Source: Sediminicoccus sp. KRV36 (lineage in GTDB: Bacteria > Pseudomonadota > Alphaproteobacteria > Acetobacterales > Acetobacteraceae). Taken from it: a DNA stretch of 64,000 nucleotides. Both the position numbers and the translations under genes were made by a program. Shown piece by piece: positions 50,704-59,948 of this stretch (the stretch's first letter is position 1; each line of letters opens with the position of its first letter). The notes below the pieces were generated by a model. That model was not told the origin of the DNA, ran no database searches, and worked only from the letters and a program-made list of their open reading frames with translations. The stretch is taken from assembly GCF_023243115.1 (NCBI RefSeq), contig NZ_CP085081.1, forward strand, positions 2,666,001 to 2,730,000, read 5' to 3'.

Positions 50704-51840
50704 TCATTCGCGCGACAAGGCCTCGCCCTTCCAGAAGCCGCCCCGCCCGCGCCATTCAGCCATGGCGGAATCGAGGGTCAGCATGAGGTAGGTGCACGCG
50801 ATGAGTGGCAGGAAGATGGCCCGCTCGGCCGCCAGGCCGAAGCGCCGCAGCATGGGCGCATAGGCCACCACCATGGCGCACCAGGCCAGCGCGCCCAGGA
50901 GTTTCGCCCAGGCTTCGCCGAACAGCGCCAGCAGCGGAGGTGCGAGGAAGACCAACGCCATGGCAAGGACGGTCCCGGCCAGAAGAAGCGGGTTGTAGCG
51001 CAGCTGCGCATAGGCCGTCCGCGCCACCATGGCCCGGATGCTGCCAAAGCCGGGATAGGCGCGGCGCGAATGCACGCGCTCGGTCAGCCCGGTCCAGATG
51101 CGGCCGGGCGGGCCATTCGGAGCCGCCGCCTTCATCAGTCCGGCCAGGGCGCAATCATCAATGATCTTGCCACGGATCGACCAGAGCCCGCCCCGCGCCT
51201 CGAAGGCCGACCGGCGCAGCAGCACGCAGCCCCCGGCCGCGGCCGCCGCTCGCGCGCCAGGAGCATTGGACCAGCGAAAGGGAAACAGCATCTGGAAGAA
51301 GAAGACGAAGGCCGGGATCATCCAGCGCTCGGCGGCACTCTCGCAGCGCAGCCGCGCCATGAGCGAGACGAGATCCAGGCGATCCGCCTCGGCCCGCTGC
51401 ACCAGGCGGCGCAAGCTGTCCGGCGCATGGGTGATATCGGCATCGGTAAAGAGCAACAAAGCGTGATCGCGCCCGGCCACGGCATCCAGCCCCTGCTGCA
51501 GGGCATACAGCTTGCCGGACCAGCCGGCCGCCCTGCCCTGCCCGGTCAGGACCTCGGCGCCAGCCGCCCGCGCCAATGCGCCGGTCTGGTCGGTGCTGCG
51601 GTCATCCACCACCAGGATCCGGAAGCTGCCCGGGTAATCCTGCGCGGCAAGGCTGCGCAACGTGGCGCCAATGGTCTCCGCCTCATCCCGCGCGGGGATG
51701 ATCACCTGCACCGCAGGCCAATGGGACGGCTCGGGCAGGCAGGTGGCACCGCGGTCATCATCCCGCGCCCGCCAGAACATCCCCCGCCCCAGCAGCAGCA
51801 CCCCCCAGGCGAGGCAGGCGGCGAGGCCCAGCCAGATCAC
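50704..51840 (-). CDS. hpnB: Hopanoid-associated glycosyltransferase HpnB
   Basis: The 378-residue protein has an N-terminal membrane helix, a GT2 fold (VIIPARDEAETIGATLRSLAAQ, VVDDRSTDQTG, LFTDADITHAPDSL) and three C-terminal membrane helices (about 280-360). HpnB proteins are encoded with hopanoid genes; the acceptor is not well established. Begins with a GTG that overlaps the hpnA stop (GTGA). The usual hpnC-hpnE squalene genes do not lie between it and shc. Confidence 0.85.
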   Translation of the reverse strand: MIWLGLAACLAWGVLLLGRGMFWRARDDDRGATCLPEPSHWPAVQVIIPARDEAETIGATLRSLAAQDYPGSFRILVVDDRSTDQTGALARAAGAEVLTGQGRAAGWSGKLYALQQGLDAVAGRDHALLLFTDADITHAPDSLRRLVQRAEADRLDLVSLMARLRCESAAERWMIPAFVFFFQMLFPFRWSNAPGARAAAAAGGCVLLRRSAFEARGGLWSIRGKIIDDCALAGLMKAAAPNGPPGRIWTGLTERVHSRRAYPGFGSIRAMVARTAYAQLRYNPLLLAGTVLAMALVFLAPPLLALFGEAWAKLLGALAWCAMVVAYAPMLRRFGLAAERAIFLPLIACTYLMLTLDSAMAEWRGRGGFWKGEALSRE

Positions 51841-52835
51841 GTGCGGAGCATCCCCTCCGCCTCGAACCAGGCGATGGCGTCGCGCACCCCCTCCTGCCAG
51901 GGGCGGGCGTGGAAGCCCAGGACGCGCCGCGCCTTCTCGGCCGAGAAGAACATGTGGTGGCCGGCCATGCGCAGCCCGTCCAGCGTCAGCATCGGCTCGC
52001 GCCCCGTGAATCGGGCGACACTCTCGGCCATCCAGGCCAGCGGGAAGAGCGGCGCGCGCGGCAGCCGGATGGGCGGGCGGTGGCCACGCTCGGCGGCGAT
52101 GAAGCGCAGCATCTCCGCCAGGCTCACATCCTGGCCGCCCAGGATATGCCGCTCACCGGGGATGCCATGATCCAGCGCCGCCACCACGCCCGCCGCGCAA
52201 TCCGCGACATGGACGAGGTTCAGCCCGGTCTCGACATAGGCCGGCACCTTGCCCTGCGCCGCCTCCAGGATCAGCCGCCCGGTGGGGGTGGGACGGCGGT
52301 CATAGGGCCCGATGGGGGTGGAGGGGTTGACGATGACGGCGGGCAATTTGGCACGCTCCACCATCGCCTCCACCACGCGCTCGGCCTCGGTCTTGGTGGT
52401 CTTGTAGGGGCCGATCGCCTCCTCGGGCGTGGCCGGGTCATTTTCCGTGGCCGGGGTGCCATCGGCGCGCGGCCGGAGTGTCGCCACCGAGGAGACATGC
52501 ACGATGCGCGGCACGCCCGCCTCCAGCGCCGCCTGCATGACGGCCGCCGTGCCGATCACATTCGTCTCCCGCATCTGGCCCGGATTGGGCACGAAGATGC
52601 GGTAATCCGCCGCCGCATGGATCACCCCGCCGACGCCGACCATCGCGTAGATCAGGCTTTTCTGATCGGTCACCGTGCCGAGCGCGTAGGAGATGTCGAG
52701 GCCCTCCAGGCCCTGGCGCGGGGCCTGCGGGCGGACCAGGGCGCGCACCGCATGGCCCTGGGCCAGCAGCGCGCGGGCGAGCGAGGCGCCAAGAAACCCG
52801 GTGGCCCCGGTGAGCAGGATCGTGGTGGGAGGCAT
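51837..52835 (-). CDS. hpnA: Hopanoid-associated NAD-dependent epimerase HpnA
   Basis: The 332-residue extended SDR starts ILLTGATGFLGASLARALLAQG, has VIHAAADYRIFVPNP, HVSSVATLRP and the catalytic Y-x-x-x-K (YKTTK), and the hpnA-type CAAGVVAALDHGIPGERHILGG segment. HpnA is annotated as a sugar or dihydroflavonol-type reductase associated with hopanoid side-chain chemistry. First gene of the leftward hopanoid operon; divergent from an hpnM-like gene 53 bases away. Confidence 0.87.
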   Translation of the reverse strand: MPPTTILLTGATGFLGASLARALLAQGHAVRALVRPQAPRQGLEGLDISYALGTVTDQKSLIYAMVGVGGVIHAAADYRIFVPNPGQMRETNVIGTAAVMQAALEAGVPRIVHVSSVATLRPRADGTPATENDPATPEEAIGPYKTTKTEAERVVEAMVERAKLPAVIVNPSTPIGPYDRRPTPTGRLILEAAQGKVPAYVETGLNLVHVADCAAGVVAALDHGIPGERHILGGQDVSLAEMLRFIAAERGHRPPIRLPRAPLFPLAWMAESVARFTGREPMLTLDGLRMAGHHMFFSAEKARRVLGFHARPWQEGVRDAIAWFEAEGMLRT

Positions 52836-52888
52836 GTCGCCTTGTGGCCGAGGTGCCGCCAGCGGTCCAGCCGGGCTATAAGCCGCGC

Positions 52889-53494
52889 ATGATCCCCCGC
52901 CGACTCCTCATCCTCACCGCCCTCGCCCCCCTGCCGGCAGCCGCCCAAAGCCCGGGGGCCGAGGTGGTGGAGCGCTTTCATGCCGCCCTCATCGCCGTGA
53001 TGCGGGACGCGCAGCGCCTGGGCCTGCGTGGCCGGTTTGACCGGCTGGCGCCCATCATGGCGCAAAGCTTCGACCTGGCGGCCATGGCGCGAATCGCTGT
53101 GGGCCCGCCCTGGACCGGCTTTTCCCCAGGCGACCAGGCAGCCCTGACCGAGGCCTTCACCCGCTGGTCCATCGCCACCTATGCTGCCCGCTTCGACGGC
53201 TTCTCGGGCGAGAGCTTCACCACCCTGGCCACCCAGACCCAGCCCAATGGCGACGCGCTGGTGCGCACCACGCTGAACCGCCCGGGGGCCAATCAATCCG
53301 GTGGGCAGGAGCCTGTGGTCCTCTCCTACCTGCTGCGCGGCAACCCGCCACGCATCGTGGATATCTACCTGACCGGCACGATCAGCGAGCTTGCCTCCCG
53401 CCGCGCGGAATTCACGGCCCTGATCCGCGAGGGCGGGGCCGCGCGGGTCATCCAGGAATTGCAGGGGCGCACCGCCCGGCTGATGGGCAGCTGA
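52889..53494 (+). CDS. hpnM: HpnM/MlaC-like periplasmic lipid-binding protein
   Basis: The 201-residue protein has a signal peptide (MIPRRLLILTALAPLPAAAQ) and the MlaC/Ttg2D pattern: FHAALIAVMRDAQRLGLRGRFDRLAPIMAQSFDLAAMARIAVG, then FTRWSIATYAARFDGFSGE. HpnM is the hopanoid-cluster member of this family, thought to ferry lipids across the periplasm. Divergent from hpnA, supporting the hopanoid assignment, although a general Mla role is also possible. Confidence 0.8.
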   Translation: MIPRRLLILTALAPLPAAAQSPGAEVVERFHAALIAVMRDAQRLGLRGRFDRLAPIMAQSFDLAAMARIAVGPPWTGFSPGDQAALTEAFTRWSIATYAARFDGFSGESFTTLATQTQPNGDALVRTTLNRPGANQSGGQEPVVLSYLLRGNPPRIVDIYLTGTISELASRRAEFTALIREGGAARVIQELQGRTARLMGS

Positions 53495-53512
53495 GGCGCG
53501 ACCCGGCCAGAA

Positions 53513-54484
53513 TCAGCCGCCTTCGATCCGCTTGACGCTGCCGCGGCGCACCAGTTCTGCCCAACGCGCCACATCCGCGCGGAAATAGGCGGCAAAGCCG
53601 GCGGCATCCGTGGGGATGGCGATGGCGGAGGTTTGCCGCAGCCGTTCCTGCACGATGGCGGTGGCCATGGCGGCGCGATGGGCCGCCTCCAGCCGTACGA
53701 AGGCATCGGCTGGCGTGCCGGAACGCACGAAGAAGCCCAGCCAGAGCGAGAATTCATAGCCGGGAACCCCCTGCTCCTGGATCGTCGGCACCTCCGGGAA
53801 GATGGGCGATCGCTCCAGCGAGCTGACACCCAGCGCCCGCACCGACCCCGCCCGGACCTGCCCGGCCGAGGAGCCCATGGCATCCATCAGGAAGGTCAGG
53901 CGCTGGCTGATCAGATCGGGATAGACGGCGCCCGAGCCGCGATAGGGCACATGCAGCAATTGCGTGCCGGTGGCCGCCGCCAGCAATTCTCCCGCCAGGT
54001 GGCTGCCGGTGCCAAGGCCGGAGGAGCCGTAGGTGATCTCACCCGGCTTGGCGCGCGCCTCGGCGATCACGGACGTCACCGAGCGATGCGGTGAATCCGG
54101 CGAGACCACCATCATCACCGGCGTGGTGCCGATGCCGCCCAGCGGCGTCAGCCCCTGCACCGGATCATAATTCAGGCTTTGCAGCGAAGGCCCTGTCGCT
54201 TTCGAAACCGAGCCCAGGATGATGGTGTAGCCATCCGCGCGGGCCGAATTGGCGACATAGGCGCCCCCCACATGCCCGCCGGCACCGGGCCGCAATTCCA
54301 CCACCACGGGTTGCCCCAGCAGCCGCGCCATCTCGGGCGCGATGACCCGCGCCATGACATCGGCCGAGCCGCCGGGCGCATAGGGCACGATCATCGTGAC
54401 CGGCCGGTCGGGGAAATTCGCGCGCGCGACATGGGGGACCGCCAGCAGGGGCAGCAAGGGGAGGGCGCGGCGTGTCAGGGCCAT
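53513..54484 (-). CDS. Bug-family tripartite tricarboxylate transporter substrate-binding protein
   Basis: The 323-residue protein has a signal peptide and the Bug fold signatures FPDRPVTMIVPYAPGGSADVMARV, VVVELRPGAGGHVGG and ITYGSSGLGTGSHLAGELLA. These proteins bind small carboxylates in the periplasm; many are orphan, as here with no TctAB genes nearby. It is the last gene of a leftward operon with acyl-CoA-type enzymes, and probably imports a carboxylate that they activate. Confidence 0.85.
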   Translation of the reverse strand: MALTRRALPLLPLLAVPHVARANFPDRPVTMIVPYAPGGSADVMARVIAPEMARLLGQPVVVELRPGAGGHVGGAYVANSARADGYTIILGSVSKATGPSLQSLNYDPVQGLTPLGGIGTTPVMMVVSPDSPHRSVTSVIAEARAKPGEITYGSSGLGTGSHLAGELLAAATGTQLLHVPYRGSGAVYPDLISQRLTFLMDAMGSSAGQVRAGSVRALGVSSLERSPIFPEVPTIQEQGVPGYEFSLWLGFFVRSGTPADAFVRLEAAHRAAMATAIVQERLRQTSAIAIPTDAAGFAAYFRADVARWAELVRRGSVKRIEGG

Positions 54485-54494
54485 GGTGGATTCC

Positions 54495-56000
54495 TCAGAT
54501 GTTGCGCGGTGCTCCGTGTTCCATGGCGATTTCCCTCAGTCGCGTCTTGTCCACCTTGTTCGTGCCCATGAGTGGCAGGCTGGGCAGGAACCAGATGCGG
54601 CGCGGATGCATGTAGGCTGGCGCGTGCTCCAGCGTGAAGGCTTTCAGGGCCGCCTCGTCGCTCGCCCATCCGGCGCGCGGCACCACGAAGGCGACGGGCT
54701 TGGTGCCCTTGATCTCATCGGGCAGCGGCAGGACGGCGGCCTGTTCCACGCCCGGGTGGCGCTCCAGCACGGCTTCGACCTGGCCGGGGAAGATGTTCTC
54801 GCCGCCTGAGATGAACATGTCATCGGCGCGGCCGACGACGAAGAAGAAGCCATCCGCATCGCGGCGCATCACATCGCCGGTCACGTAGAAGCCGTCCTCG
54901 GTGATGGGCGGCTTGAGGTCGGGGCGCGCGTGATAGCCGTTCATGACGCCCGGGGTGCGCTGTTCCAGCACGCCCTCATCGCCCAGCCTGCCATCGGGCG
55001 CGCGCAGACGCAGCTCGACCCCGGGATGGGCGTATCCGACGGAAAGCCTCGGTGTGGGCTTGCCCTCAGGATGCGGGCCGAACACCACGGGGCCGGCCTC
55101 GGTCGTGCCATAGGCGTTGATGAGGCGCGCGGTGGGGAAGGCGCGCAGGATGGCATCGGCCAGCGCCTCGCTCACCGGAGCGGAGCCCAGGCGGATGGAG
55201 CGCACGCTGGAGGTGTCGGTCCGCGCCAGCAGCGCCGTCTCGCGCAGCAGCATGGCGAACATGGGCGGCACGGCGGTCAGCCAGGTGCAACGCTCGGCGC
55301 CGATGGCCTCGATGTAGTCGGCCTCACGGAACTGCGGCAGCAGCACGGTGGTGGCGCCGGCGGCCAGGGCCAGCTGCGCCAGGGCCAGGCCGTTCATGTG
55401 ATATAGGGGGGCGGCGATCAGGAAGACCTCGTCGCGCAACGCGGTCCCCAGGAGCCGTTGCTCGACGATCCAGAGATGCGACTGGTGCGAGAGCACAACG
55501 CCCTTGGGCCGGCCCGTGCTGCCGGAGGTGTAGAGGAAAAGCCCCGGCTCCGCCGCCTCGGGCAGCCGGGTTTCGAAGGGGCCGGGGTCAAGGAAGGCGT
55601 CCCACTCCGCGCCATCGAGCGAGAGCCGCGCGACGCCCGCCGGCAATTGCCCCGCGCGAGGCGCGTCATATGCGACGAGCGCCACGCCGGCATTGTCCAG
55701 CACATAGGCGATGGTCTCGGCCGGGAAGCGCCAATTCACCGGCACCGGCACGAGGCCAGCCCGCTGGGCGCCGCAGAGCAAGGCCATAAAGGCGATGGAG
55801 TTGGCCGCCAGCAGCCCAATCCGCTGCCCGCGCACCAGGCCACGGCGCAGCAGCCCGCGTGCCGCCGCATCGGCCATCGCATCGAAATCGCCATGGCTGA
55901 TGACCGCGCGCTGCCCGGCCGCCCGGAAGATGAAGGCGGGCTTGGCCGGGTCCAGCCCCGGTGGTGCCAGGTCACCGAGGTTGCGCGCGGAAAACGCCAT
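54495..56000 (-). CDS. Class I AMP-forming acyl-CoA ligase
   Basis: The 501-residue protein has the A3 motif LFLYTSGSTGRPKGVV near residue 150, A5 INAYGTTEAGPVVFG, A7 DGFYVTGDVMRRDADG and A10 lysine (GTNKVDKTRLREI near the C-terminus). It activates a carboxylic acid with ATP and CoA. Size and sequence suit benzoate-CoA, cyclohexane- or medium-chain acyl ligases; substrate undetermined. TGATG coupling to the thioesterase gene. Confidence 0.87.
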   Translation of the reverse strand: MAFSARNLGDLAPPGLDPAKPAFIFRAAGQRAVISHGDFDAMADAAARGLLRRGLVRGQRIGLLAANSIAFMALLCGAQRAGLVPVPVNWRFPAETIAYVLDNAGVALVAYDAPRAGQLPAGVARLSLDGAEWDAFLDPGPFETRLPEAAEPGLFLYTSGSTGRPKGVVLSHQSHLWIVEQRLLGTALRDEVFLIAAPLYHMNGLALAQLALAAGATTVLLPQFREADYIEAIGAERCTWLTAVPPMFAMLLRETALLARTDTSSVRSIRLGSAPVSEALADAILRAFPTARLINAYGTTEAGPVVFGPHPEGKPTPRLSVGYAHPGVELRLRAPDGRLGDEGVLEQRTPGVMNGYHARPDLKPPITEDGFYVTGDVMRRDADGFFFVVGRADDMFISGGENIFPGQVEAVLERHPGVEQAAVLPLPDEIKGTKPVAFVVPRAGWASDEAALKAFTLEHAPAYMHPRRIWFLPSLPLMGTNKVDKTRLREIAMEHGAPRNI

Positions 56001-56428
56001 CAGCTCTTGGGGGCTGGGGCTGGCGTGAGATAGACGCCGCGGCCCGAGGCGCAGAGCTTGCCATCGCCGTCAAACACCGAGGCCTCGGCCACCGAGAATT
56101 GCCCGCCGAGCCGGACGACCTTGCCCTTGCAGGTCAGATCCCCCGGCATGGCGGCGCGGTGGTAGTCCACGCGCATGTCAATCGTCGGCACGCCGCGGCC
56201 GGTCGAGGACACCAGCGCCCAATCGGCCGTGAGATCCACAAGGGCCGCGAGGATGCCGCCATGGGTGTAGCGCCGGTCCGGGTTCACCACCCATTCCTCA
56301 CGCCAGGTCGCCTTGATTTCGATGGTGCCTTCGCCGACGGCCAGCACCTTGAGGCCGAGCCACTGGTGATAGGGGCCGCGCAGCAGCATGGCCTCCACTT
56401 CGGCCGGGGTGGGGATCGGGTTGCTCAT
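56000..56428 (-). CDS. PaaI-family hot-dog thioesterase
   Basis: The 142-residue hot-dog protein shows YTHGGILAALVDLTADWALVS (catalytic Asp in the helix) and TIDMRVDYHRAAMPGDLTCKG strands. It would hydrolyse acyl-CoA esters, perhaps a salvage enzyme for the adjacent ligase. Coupled to both neighbours (ATGA and TGATG). Confidence 0.85.
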   Translation of the reverse strand: MSNPIPTPAEVEAMLLRGPYHQWLGLKVLAVGEGTIEIKATWREEWVVNPDRRYTHGGILAALVDLTADWALVSSTGRGVPTIDMRVDYHRAAMPGDLTCKGKVVRLGGQFSVAEASVFDGDGKLCASGRGVYLTPAPAPKS

Positions 56429-57441
56429 GGCGTCACCACCACCTTGCCGAGCACTTTTCGGTCACGGATCAGCGCCAGCCCCTCCGCCGCGCGATCGAGA
56501 GGCAAAACCTCATCCAGCACGGGCTTGATGCGGCCATCCTGGATCATCTCCATGAGTGCTGCGAGGTTGTCATCGTAGAAGGAGTTGGAGCCGATGATCT
56601 GCAACTCGAAGGACCAGACGTAGCGCAGATCCTCCTTCGGATCATGCCCCGCCGTGGCCCCGCAGACGAGGATCTTGCCGCCGCGCTTCACGCAGCGCAG
56701 CGTCGGGCCCCAGGTGTTGCCGCCGGTGAAGTTGATGACGACATCCACCCCACCTTCGTAATTGCGGCGCTGCGGCTTGCCGTATTTCTCGACCGCCCAT
56801 TTCGAGAAATCCACCTCATTGTAGTTGATCGCCTCATCCGCCCCCATGGCGAGCAGCGCTTCGCATTTGGCGGCACTGCCGGCGCAGGCGATGACATGGG
56901 CGCCCAATTGCTTGGCGAGGATCACGCAGCCCGTGCCCACCCCGCCCGAGGCGCCCAGGATCAGCACCTTGTCGCCAGGCTTGATGGTGTTGTGCGTGAT
57001 GATCATCCGGTGCGCCGTGCCATAGGCCACGGGCAACGAAGCCGCCTGCTCGAAGGAGACGCCATCCGGCATGCGGATCAGCTGGTCCGCCGCCACGCGG
57101 CAATATTCCGCCATGCCGCCATCGAGCATTTCGCCCATCAGGCCCTTTTTCTTGTTCAGCGGATTGACCAGCACGCGGTCCCCGACCGACCAGCCGGCCA
57201 CACCCTCGCCGATTTCGGTGATGGTGCCGGCCATGTCGAGGCCGATGACCACCGGCATGGGCACCTTGATGCCCGGCATGCCCTTCACGGTGAAGACATC
57301 ATGGTAATTGAAGGAGGATGCACCGACGCGGATGACGACATGGCCGGCATCGGCCGTCGGCATCGGGTGGTCCTCCACCACCTGCAGCTTATCGAGATCA
57401 CCGTGTTCGCGCAGCACGAGGGCGCGCATTGTCGAAGCCAT
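56425..57441 (-). CDS. Zinc-binding (MDR) alcohol dehydrogenase/quinone reductase-like protein
   Basis: The 338-residue protein has the MDR fold: MRALVLREHGDLDKLQVVE, GLDMAGTITEIGEGVAGWSVGDRVLV, ILGASGGVGTGCVILAKQLGAHVIACAGS (Rossmann) and DKVLILG. Catalytic zinc cysteines are not obvious, so it may be a quinone- or enoyl-type reductase. It is first in the leftward operon. ATG 57441 is used; ATG 57429 is possible. Confidence 0.82.
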   Translation of the reverse strand: MASTMRALVLREHGDLDKLQVVEDHPMPTADAGHVVIRVGASSFNYHDVFTVKGMPGIKVPMPVVIGLDMAGTITEIGEGVAGWSVGDRVLVNPLNKKKGLMGEMLDGGMAEYCRVAADQLIRMPDGVSFEQAASLPVAYGTAHRMIITHNTIKPGDKVLILGASGGVGTGCVILAKQLGAHVIACAGSAAKCEALLAMGADEAINYNEVDFSKWAVEKYGKPQRRNYEGGVDVVINFTGGNTWGPTLRCVKRGGKILVCGATAGHDPKEDLRYVWSFELQIIGSNSFYDDNLAALMEMIQDGRIKPVLDEVLPLDRAAEGLALIRDRKVLGKVVVTP

Positions 57442-57454
57442 GTCCTGGTCCTGA

Positions 57455-57475
57455 TTCCACTGAATACAGCTGGAA
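57455..57475. promoter_or_regulatory. Inverted repeat upstream of the dehydrogenase operon
   Basis: TTCCA-CTG ... CAG-C-TGGAA (57455-57475) is an imperfect palindrome 14 bases upstream of the dehydrogenase start, a likely operator site. The rest of the 57442-57826 gap (385 bases) has no gene. Confidence 0.35.
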
Positions 57476-57728
57476 TGATCCGGCATGGTGGAGGCTTTTG
57501 CAATCCAGGCCCAAGGCCGGCGGTACCGCTCTGGCGGCGCCGCCGTGGTGCGAAGGGGCCATTCCAGCGGCACGCTGCCGCAACACGCATCAGCATACGA
57601 CCAGGCGGGCGGAACAGCCTGGCGCGTGCCTTGGGCATACCACCTCGCTTGCGCTGACCCGGACGGGTGCTGCCATCCCACAGCCGCCACCTGCCGAGGA
57701 GCAGCGCGACGGTCGCGGCGAAGCACGC

Positions 57729-57756
57729 TTGCCAAGCGAGGAAGGATGCGTCTAAT
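57729..57756 (+). promoter_or_regulatory. Promoter of the TonB-dependent receptor gene
   Basis: TTGCCA (57729-57734, 5 of 6 to consensus) and TCTAAT (57751-57756, 5 of 6) are 16 bases apart, inside a locally AT-rich patch (57741-57800). An inverted repeat CTTCAT-TATT-ATGAAG (57778-57793) lies downstream in the leader and could be a repressor or RNA element. Confidence 0.55.
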
Positions 57757-57826
57757 TCTATTTAAGCTGTTGTTTTTCTTCATTATTATGAAGACATCTA
57801 CAGCTTTACCGATGAAGAGGTGAAGA

Positions 57827-59902
57827 GTGGTGCATATATTGGTGTTGGCGTTTCTGCTGCTGCTCCCGCATCTCGCGGCCGCGCAAGTCGCGGAGATCGA
57901 GGATGTGGTCGTCAATTCCACCCGCCAGACCACGGCGCGCGAAAGCATCCCCGCCTCCACCGGCGCCAGCACGACGACGCTGGATCGCGCCGCGATCGAA
58001 CGCATGCCCCAGGGCAGCGCCGCATCGCTCAACCAGATCCTGCTCCAGGCCCCCGGCGTCGTGCAGGAAGCGCAAGGGGACCTGCATGTGCGCGGCGACC
58101 ATCGCAACCTGCAATATCGCATCAATGGCGTGACCCTGCCCGAGGCGATCAGCGGCTTTGGCCAGATGTTCGATGCGCGGGCCCTGCGCTCCGTCTCGCT
58201 GCTGACGGGCGCGCTGCCTGCCCAATTCGGCTATCGCACGGCGGGCATCGTGGATCTGCAACTGCGCTCGGGCGCCACCGATCCGGGTGGCAGCATCGGC
58301 ATCTATGGCGGCAGCTTCGGCCAGGTCCAGCCGGCTGCGGCCTATGGCGCGGCCATCGGCCCCTTCGAGTATTTCCTCACCGGCAATGTCCTGCAAAGCC
58401 AGCGCGGCTTCGAGAACCCGACGCGCGACCGGGACGCCATCAACAATGACACGCAGCAAATTCGCGGCCTGATGAACCTCGGCTACCAGGTGGATGACTT
58501 CACGCGGATCAGCTTCATCGGCGCCACCAACCAGTCGCGCTACCAGGTGCCCAATGTGCCGGGCCAGCCCGCGCAATTCACCGCCTTCGGCCAGGATAGC
58601 TTCGACAGCGCGGCCCTTCGCGCGCGCCAGTGGCAGCGTTCCAGCTTCGGCGTGCTGGCCGTGCAGCACAGCCGCGACACATGGGACCTGCAGGTGGCGG
58701 GCTTCGCGCGGCAGACCTCGTTGAACTACCTGCCTGACCTGGTGGGAGAGATGGTGTTCAACGGTGCCGCGGCCGAGACGCGCAAGCGCAACCTCTCGGC
58801 CGGCTTGCAGGCCGATGCGGTGTGGCGCGTGGCGCCGGCCCACACCATCCGCGCGGGCCTCTTTGCCTCGCGCGATGTCACGCAGAATATCAGCAACTCG
58901 ACCGTGCTGCCGCTCAACGGCGCGGGTGTGCCGCAGGACGCGCCCTTCACCATCCAGGAGCGCGGCCGCATCCATGGCCAGCTCTACGGCGTCTATGTGC
59001 AGGATGAATGGCGCCTGACGGAGCGGCTGACGGCCAATTTCGGCGCCCGCTTCGATGCGATGCGACAGCAGGTGGATGCCACCCAGCTCAGCCCGCGCGC
59101 CAACCTCGTCTGGCGGGTGACGGACAGCACCACCTTCGCCATCGGCTATGCGCGCTACTTCACGCCCCCCCCTTCGGAATTGCTGACCGCCCCTGCCCTC
59201 TTCCGCTATGGCAATACGACCCTGGCGCCCGAGGTTCCGTTGGCCAGCGCGCCACGGCCCGAGCGCACCAACTACTTCAATATCGGCCTGCGCCAGCGCA
59301 TCGGCGAGGGGCTCAACCTCGGCGTGGATGGCTTCTACCGTGACGTGAAGGACATGCAGGATCTCGGCCAGTTCGGCAGCGCCTACATCTTCTCGCCCTA
59401 TAATTACCGCGTCGGCCGCGTCTTCGGCATGGAACTGACGGCAAGCTACCGGCAGGGCCCCTGGCTGACCTATGGCAACCTCACCCTCTCCCGCTCGGAA
59501 GGGCGTGGGCTGGTCTCCAACCAGTATTTCTGGAGTGCCGCGGAGCTGGCGCAGGTGGAGAGCAAATTCGTACGCACCGATCACGATCAGCTCATCACCG
59601 GCTCGGCCGGCGTCAGCTGGCAGGGTTGGGATGGTGGCACGCTGTCCAGCACGCTGGTCTATGGCAGCGGCATGCGGCGCGGCTTCGCCAACAGCCAGTC
59701 CGTGACGCCCTATGCGACCATCAATATCGGCGTCGCACAGGAATTCACGTTGGCGGAGGGCGGGCGCTGGACCGCGCGGCTGGACCTGCTGAACCTGACC
59801 GACCGCAGCTATCAATTGCGCGATGGCACGGGGATCGGCGTCGGCGCGCCGCAATATGGCTTGCGGCGCGGCATCTTCGCGGGGCTCAGCCGCGCCCTGT
59901 GA
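57827..59902 (+). CDS. TonB-dependent outer-membrane receptor
   Basis: The 691-residue protein has a signal peptide (VHILVLAFLLLLPHLAAAQ), a plug domain (about 30-160: RESIPASTGASTTTLDRAAIERMPQG, LNQILLQAPGVVQ, DLHVRGDHRNLQYRINGV) and a 22-strand beta-barrel ending in RAL rather than the usual aromatic residue. Unlike most, the plug begins with a RxxxDVVV-like strand instead of a clear TonB box. The ligand cannot be told; a siderophore, vitamin or oligosaccharide is usual. GTG start, GAAGAGG ribosome binding site. No transcription regulator is adjacent. Confidence 0.85.
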   Translation: MVHILVLAFLLLLPHLAAAQVAEIEDVVVNSTRQTTARESIPASTGASTTTLDRAAIERMPQGSAASLNQILLQAPGVVQEAQGDLHVRGDHRNLQYRINGVTLPEAISGFGQMFDARALRSVSLLTGALPAQFGYRTAGIVDLQLRSGATDPGGSIGIYGGSFGQVQPAAAYGAAIGPFEYFLTGNVLQSQRGFENPTRDRDAINNDTQQIRGLMNLGYQVDDFTRISFIGATNQSRYQVPNVPGQPAQFTAFGQDSFDSAALRARQWQRSSFGVLAVQHSRDTWDLQVAGFARQTSLNYLPDLVGEMVFNGAAAETRKRNLSAGLQADAVWRVAPAHTIRAGLFASRDVTQNISNSTVLPLNGAGVPQDAPFTIQERGRIHGQLYGVYVQDEWRLTERLTANFGARFDAMRQQVDATQLSPRANLVWRVTDSTTFAIGYARYFTPPPSELLTAPALFRYGNTTLAPEVPLASAPRPERTNYFNIGLRQRIGEGLNLGVDGFYRDVKDMQDLGQFGSAYIFSPYNYRVGRVFGMELTASYRQGPWLTYGNLTLSRSEGRGLVSNQYFWSAAELAQVESKFVRTDHDQLITGSAGVSWQGWDGGTLSSTLVYGSGMRRGFANSQSVTPYATINIGVAQEFTLAEGGRWTARLDLLNLTDRSYQLRDGTGIGVGAPQYGLRRGIFAGLSRAL

Positions 59903-59948
59903 GGCGAAGGGTACCGCAGCAGCCGGTAGCCCGACCCACACGCCTTGG